A stretch of 64,000 nucleotides of DNA. Source: Myxococcota bacterium. Lineage in GTDB: Bacteria > Myxococcota_A > UBA9160 > UBA6930. The stretch covers positions 186,001 to 250,000 of the forward strand of contig JANQOX010000014.1 in assembly GCA_028285625.1 (NCBI GenBank), written 5' to 3'. A program made the translations under genes and the position numbers. The notes under the pieces are model-generated. The model was not told the DNA's origin. It ran no database searches and was given only the letters and a program-made list of their open reading frames with translations. How positions within the stretch are numbered: position 1 is the stretch's first letter; every line of letters starts with the position of its first letter. Of this stretch, positions 61,650 to 64,000 are shown in pieces.

Positions 61650-62987
61650 ATGCCCCCTTCCGTACGCCCTCCGGCCCCGCCCGGATCCCGCCGGTCGCGG
61701 GTCTCGCTGGTCGCGCTGCTGCTCTTGGTTCCCCTGTTGCTTGCCTCCGAGTTGCATGTGTGGGTGGACGAGCACGGCGTGACGCACCTGAGCGATGACG
61801 CCGACCGGGCGCCGAAAGGGGCCACGTCGGGCGATGGTGTGGAGGCGTTGCGCGGCCTCTGGGACGACGGCTCGCTCGGGCCGCCCGTCGCGACGCCGGC
61901 CGAGGCGCGCGGGGGAGCCGAAGGCCGCTTGCTGCGCACCCTGCGCGGTGCCGTGGAGGATCTCCAGCGGGGCGACCGCGCCCGGGCCACGGCGGCGCTC
62001 GAAGAAGTGCTGCGGCTCGAGCCGAATCGACCCGAGGCCCACTTCTACCTGGCCCTGCTCGACGGTCGCCGCGGCCGCATCGCATCGGCCGAGACGCACC
62101 TGCGGGCCTTCCTCGAGCATGCCGGCCCCGATCTCGATCCGTGGCGCGAGTCTGCCGAGCGACGCCTGGCGCGGCTGGCCGACGAGCGCCGGCTGATGGA
62201 AGCCCCCGAGGCCCAGGCGCTGCGCCTGGTGGACCTCGCCCATCCCGACTTCGCGATCCAGGCCGACGCGGCGCTGCTGCGCGCGGGGCGCACCGACTTC
62301 GCCAACACCGTGAGCGGCTATCTGGACGACGCGCGCACGTCGCTCCTCGACCTGGTGGGCACCGTGCCGTCCGAGCCCACGGGTGTGGTGCTCTACGGCA
62401 AGGCGGCCTACGTGCGCACCCACGGCCACCGCTTCACGTTCCGCACGGTGGGCTTCTTCGATGGACGCATCCACGTGGTGTCCGCGGCCCACCCGGCCGG
62501 CGAACTCCGGAAGCTCTTGTTCCACGAGTACGCGCATGCGCTGTTTCGCGAGCGCGTCGGGGGCGACCGCCCGTTCTGGCTGAACGAGGGTCTGGCCGAG
62601 CTGGCGGAGCAGCGCGCACTCGGGCGGACCGGGATGCCGCGAGGCGACCGGCAGCGTCTGGTGCGCGCAGCCACGGACGGCGGGTGGATCCCGCTGGCAC
62701 GGCTCGGCCCCGGCTTCGATGGCCTGACGGATCGCGAGGCGCGCCTGGCCTACCTGGAGGCGACCGCCGCCGCGGCGTGGGTGGTGGCACGAACCTCCGC
62801 GCCCGAGCGCGCGCGGCTGCTCGGCCGGTTGGGTGAGGGCGCCAGTGCGGACACGGCGCTCCGGGAGACCCTGGGCGTCGACGTGCGCGGGATCGACGCG
62901 GCGCTGCGCCAGGCCTTCGGGGGCCCGGGCGCGCCGGGCCTTCAGGCCACCGCGGCCGAGCGGAGACCCGCTCGCGTTGCGCCGTAG
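61650..62987 (+). CDS. Exported DUF4124/TPR/gluzincin-type metallopeptidase
   Basis: A 445-residue protein: signal or anchor helix (SLVALLLLVPLLLASELHVW), DUF4124 motif HVWVDEHGVTHLSDDADRAP, a TPR pair (ARATAALEEVLRLEPNRPEA; SAETHLRAFLEHAG), and a C-terminal gluzincin peptidase MA-like domain with zinc motif KLLFHEYAHALFRERVGG (HExxH) and a third-ligand Glu in PFWLNEGLAELAEQ. It should be an active zinc protease outside the inner membrane. Its last 46 bases overlap the AraC gene tail-to-tail. Confidence 0.8.
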   Translation: MPPSVRPPAPPGSRRSRVSLVALLLLVPLLLASELHVWVDEHGVTHLSDDADRAPKGATSGDGVEALRGLWDDGSLGPPVATPAEARGGAEGRLLRTLRGAVEDLQRGDRARATAALEEVLRLEPNRPEAHFYLALLDGRRGRIASAETHLRAFLEHAGPDLDPWRESAERRLARLADERRLMEAPEAQALRLVDLAHPDFAIQADAALLRAGRTDFANTVSGYLDDARTSLLDLVGTVPSEPTGVVLYGKAAYVRTHGHRFTFRTVGFFDGRIHVVSAAHPAGELRKLLFHEYAHALFRERVGGDRPFWLNEGLAELAEQRALGRTGMPRGDRQRLVRAATDGGWIPLARLGPGFDGLTDREARLAYLEATAAAAWVVARTSAPERARLLGRLGEGASADTALRETLGVDVRGIDAALRQAFGGPGAPGLQATAAERRPARVAP

Positions 62988-63802
62988 CGGGCGCGGTAGA
63001 GGGCGGGAGTCATGCCGACCTCGCGCCGGAAGGTGCTGTAGAACTGGCTGAGCGAGCGCCAGCCCGAGGCGTAGGCGACCTCGGTCACGGGATCGTCGCC
63101 CATGGCGAGCCGCTTGCAGGCGCGCTCCACGCGCGCCCGCAGGACGTAACCTCGGAACGAGACGCCCATCTCGCGCTGGAACAGGCGCGACGTCTGACGC
63201 TCGGAAAGGCCCATGCGCCGGGCGAGCATGCCGAGCGAGAGGTCCGGATCCGACGGATCGAGCTCCGCCACGGCGCGCACCAGGGCCGCGCGGCGTCGCG
63301 CGCCGGCGACCGACCCCCGGCCGGCGTCGAGGGCTGCGGTGCAAGCGCGTGCCACCAGCTCGAGCAGCGCGACCGCCGGTGTGGCCTGGGACGAGAATCC
63401 GCGGCTCGGCTGCGCGGCCGGTGCCGCGGATTCGCCACGCCGCACGGCCAGGTGGCTCTCCACCAGGAGCCGCAAGCCCTCGCGAGCGAGCTCCGTGCCG
63501 GCGGGCTCGACCAGCAGGTCGGTCCCACCGCGTGGGTTCGGCAAGCCGAGCAGCCGCGCGGCCTCCAGCGTCCAGCCCGGGTCCGCATGCCAATGCAGAA
63601 GCTCCGTGGCCTCGCCGGTGCGGAGCGACACCGTCTCACCGGCACGGACGACCAGCAGATCGCCCGACCGCACGTGCAGCCGGTGGGTGCTGCCGGGCCC
63701 GCTCGACAGGTTGCCGGAGAGGGGCGCCAACACTCCGACGGGCGCGGCCGCATGGACCGTCGAGGCGCGAAGCGCGAGGTGGCGCAGCTGCGGGGGACGC
63801 AC
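62942..63802 (-). CDS. AraC-family transcriptional regulator
   Basis: A 286-residue regulator with an N-terminal cupin-like region (HRLHVRSGDLLVVRAGETVS; ELLHWHADPGWTLEAARLLG) and two C-terminal helix-turn-helix motifs: LSLGMLARRMGLSERQTSRL then FQREMG, and VTEVAYASGWRSLSQFYSTF then RREVGMTPALYRARYG. Start GTG 63802 is chosen because the conserved fold begins shortly after; a longer frame to 63904 overlaps the DUF192 gene. Ligand and targets unknown. Confidence 0.85.
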   Translation of the reverse strand: MRPPQLRHLALRASTVHAAAPVGVLAPLSGNLSSGPGSTHRLHVRSGDLLVVRAGETVSLRTGEATELLHWHADPGWTLEAARLLGLPNPRGGTDLLVEPAGTELAREGLRLLVESHLAVRRGESAAPAAQPSRGFSSQATPAVALLELVARACTAALDAGRGSVAGARRRAALVRAVAELDPSDPDLSLGMLARRMGLSERQTSRLFQREMGVSFRGYVLRARVERACKRLAMGDDPVTEVAYASGWRSLSQFYSTFRREVGMTPALYRARYGATRAGLRSAAVA

Positions 63803-63860
63803 GTGGGGATGTGGTCTCTCGCCGCCGCTTGTGTCGCCGGGGGCCCTGGGGAGCGCCCCC

Positions 63861-64000
63861 TCAGCGCCTTCCCGGACGCACCGGCGGGTCGACCCGGACT
63901 GCATCCCCCACGCGCCAGCCCAGCCGCCGAGCGGTGCCGGCGGTGACTTCGAGCACCAGGTCGGCCGGTTCGGATGGGCGCACGGTCGGGCCCTCGGTGC
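63861..64000 (-). CDS. C-terminal part of a DUF192-family protein (partial)
   Basis: Reading in from the right edge on the minus strand, the open frame ends with PTVRPSEPADLVLEVTAGTA then RRLGWRVGDAVRV and a TGA at 63863-63861. L-V-L-E-V-x-A-G-x-A-x-x-x-G-W/I-x-V-G-D-x-V is the typical end of the DUF192 family of small exported or periplasmic proteins. Only about 45 residues are visible; the start is beyond the window. Confidence 0.65.
   Translation of the reverse strand, partial: TEGPTVRPSEPADLVLEVTAGTARRLGWRVGDAVRVDPPVRPGRR

Overview
This window is a gene-dense stretch of a very GC-rich bacterial chromosome. I see no rRNA, tRNA, insertion sequence, prophage or CRISPR array. A Gram-negative, LPS-bearing cell is indicated by a PlsB-type acyltransferase, LolB-like and other lipoproteins, FtsEX with a degenerate EnvC, an LPS-kinase/glycosyltransferase pair, and a cytochrome c maturation operon. 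A coenzyme F420 cluster (cofD-cofC-cofE), a Cys-type CcmE, bactofilin, DUF4124 proteins and a PEP-CTERM-like tail fit a lineage in the old Deltaproteobacteria sense (Myxococcota, Desulfobacterota or Binatota-like). That placement is inference and no marker here settles it.

Layout. 0-9.8 kb (+): tail of a short-chain dehydrogenase, plsB, hisI-hisG, a Nudix hydrolase, a DUF899 protein, a CoA-transferase, and a 1010-residue fusion of an alpha/beta hydrolase with a degenerate acyl-CoA-synthetase domain. A perfect-stem terminator separates these from a zinc-ribbon gene on the other strand. 10.9-17.4 kb (-): ccmE-ccmF-X-ccmA-ccmB-ccmC-ccmD, a System I variant in which CcmE carries C-x3-F instead of H-x3-Y and X is an unusual membrane protein with a CcmI-like segment and a zinc ribbon. 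17.7-20.3 kb (+): a C45-type Ntn hydrolase, engB and an internally duplicated unknown protein. 20.3-23.5 kb (-): a DUF4124 protein and cofD-cofC-cofE. 23.7-26.7 kb (+): exported unknowns, including a lamin-tail-domain protein. 26.7-47.4 kb (+): a long colinear run of ftsE-ftsX-envC-ctpA, xseA-xseB-ispA-dxs-tlyA, erpA-cysteine desulfurase-cysC, a TPR lipoprotein, a LolB-like lipoprotein, an oligopeptide ABC transporter (dppABCDF type) and a small unknown. 47.5-50.2 kb (-): a double-kinase LPS protein and a glycosyltransferase. 50.25-55.6 kb (+): a TetR regulator with a Gld-like ABC exporter and a DUF4340 protein. 55.6-59.6 kb (-): holB-metG-tatD-inositol monophosphatase. 59.7-64 kb: bactofilin, a MoaD-MoaE fusion, a MogA/MoaB protein, a DUF4124/TPR/metallopeptidase protein, an AraC regulator (-) and the end of a DUF192 protein (-).

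Translational coupling is pervasive: about twenty neighbouring pairs share a four-base NTGA stop/start overlap. Against that background the places where coupling is broken stand out. Short direct repeats, several with a period near 26 bp, sit exactly at gene ends. One 26-bp duplication has frameshifted and shortened CofE, one sits where holB and metG would otherwise overlap, and a triplicated 3' end follows a small gene at 47.4 kb. No single complete new system is proven here. The best leads for undescribed biology are the modified ccm operon (C-x3-F CcmE plus X), the hydrolase/degenerate-synthetase fusion, and the gene-end repeat pattern.
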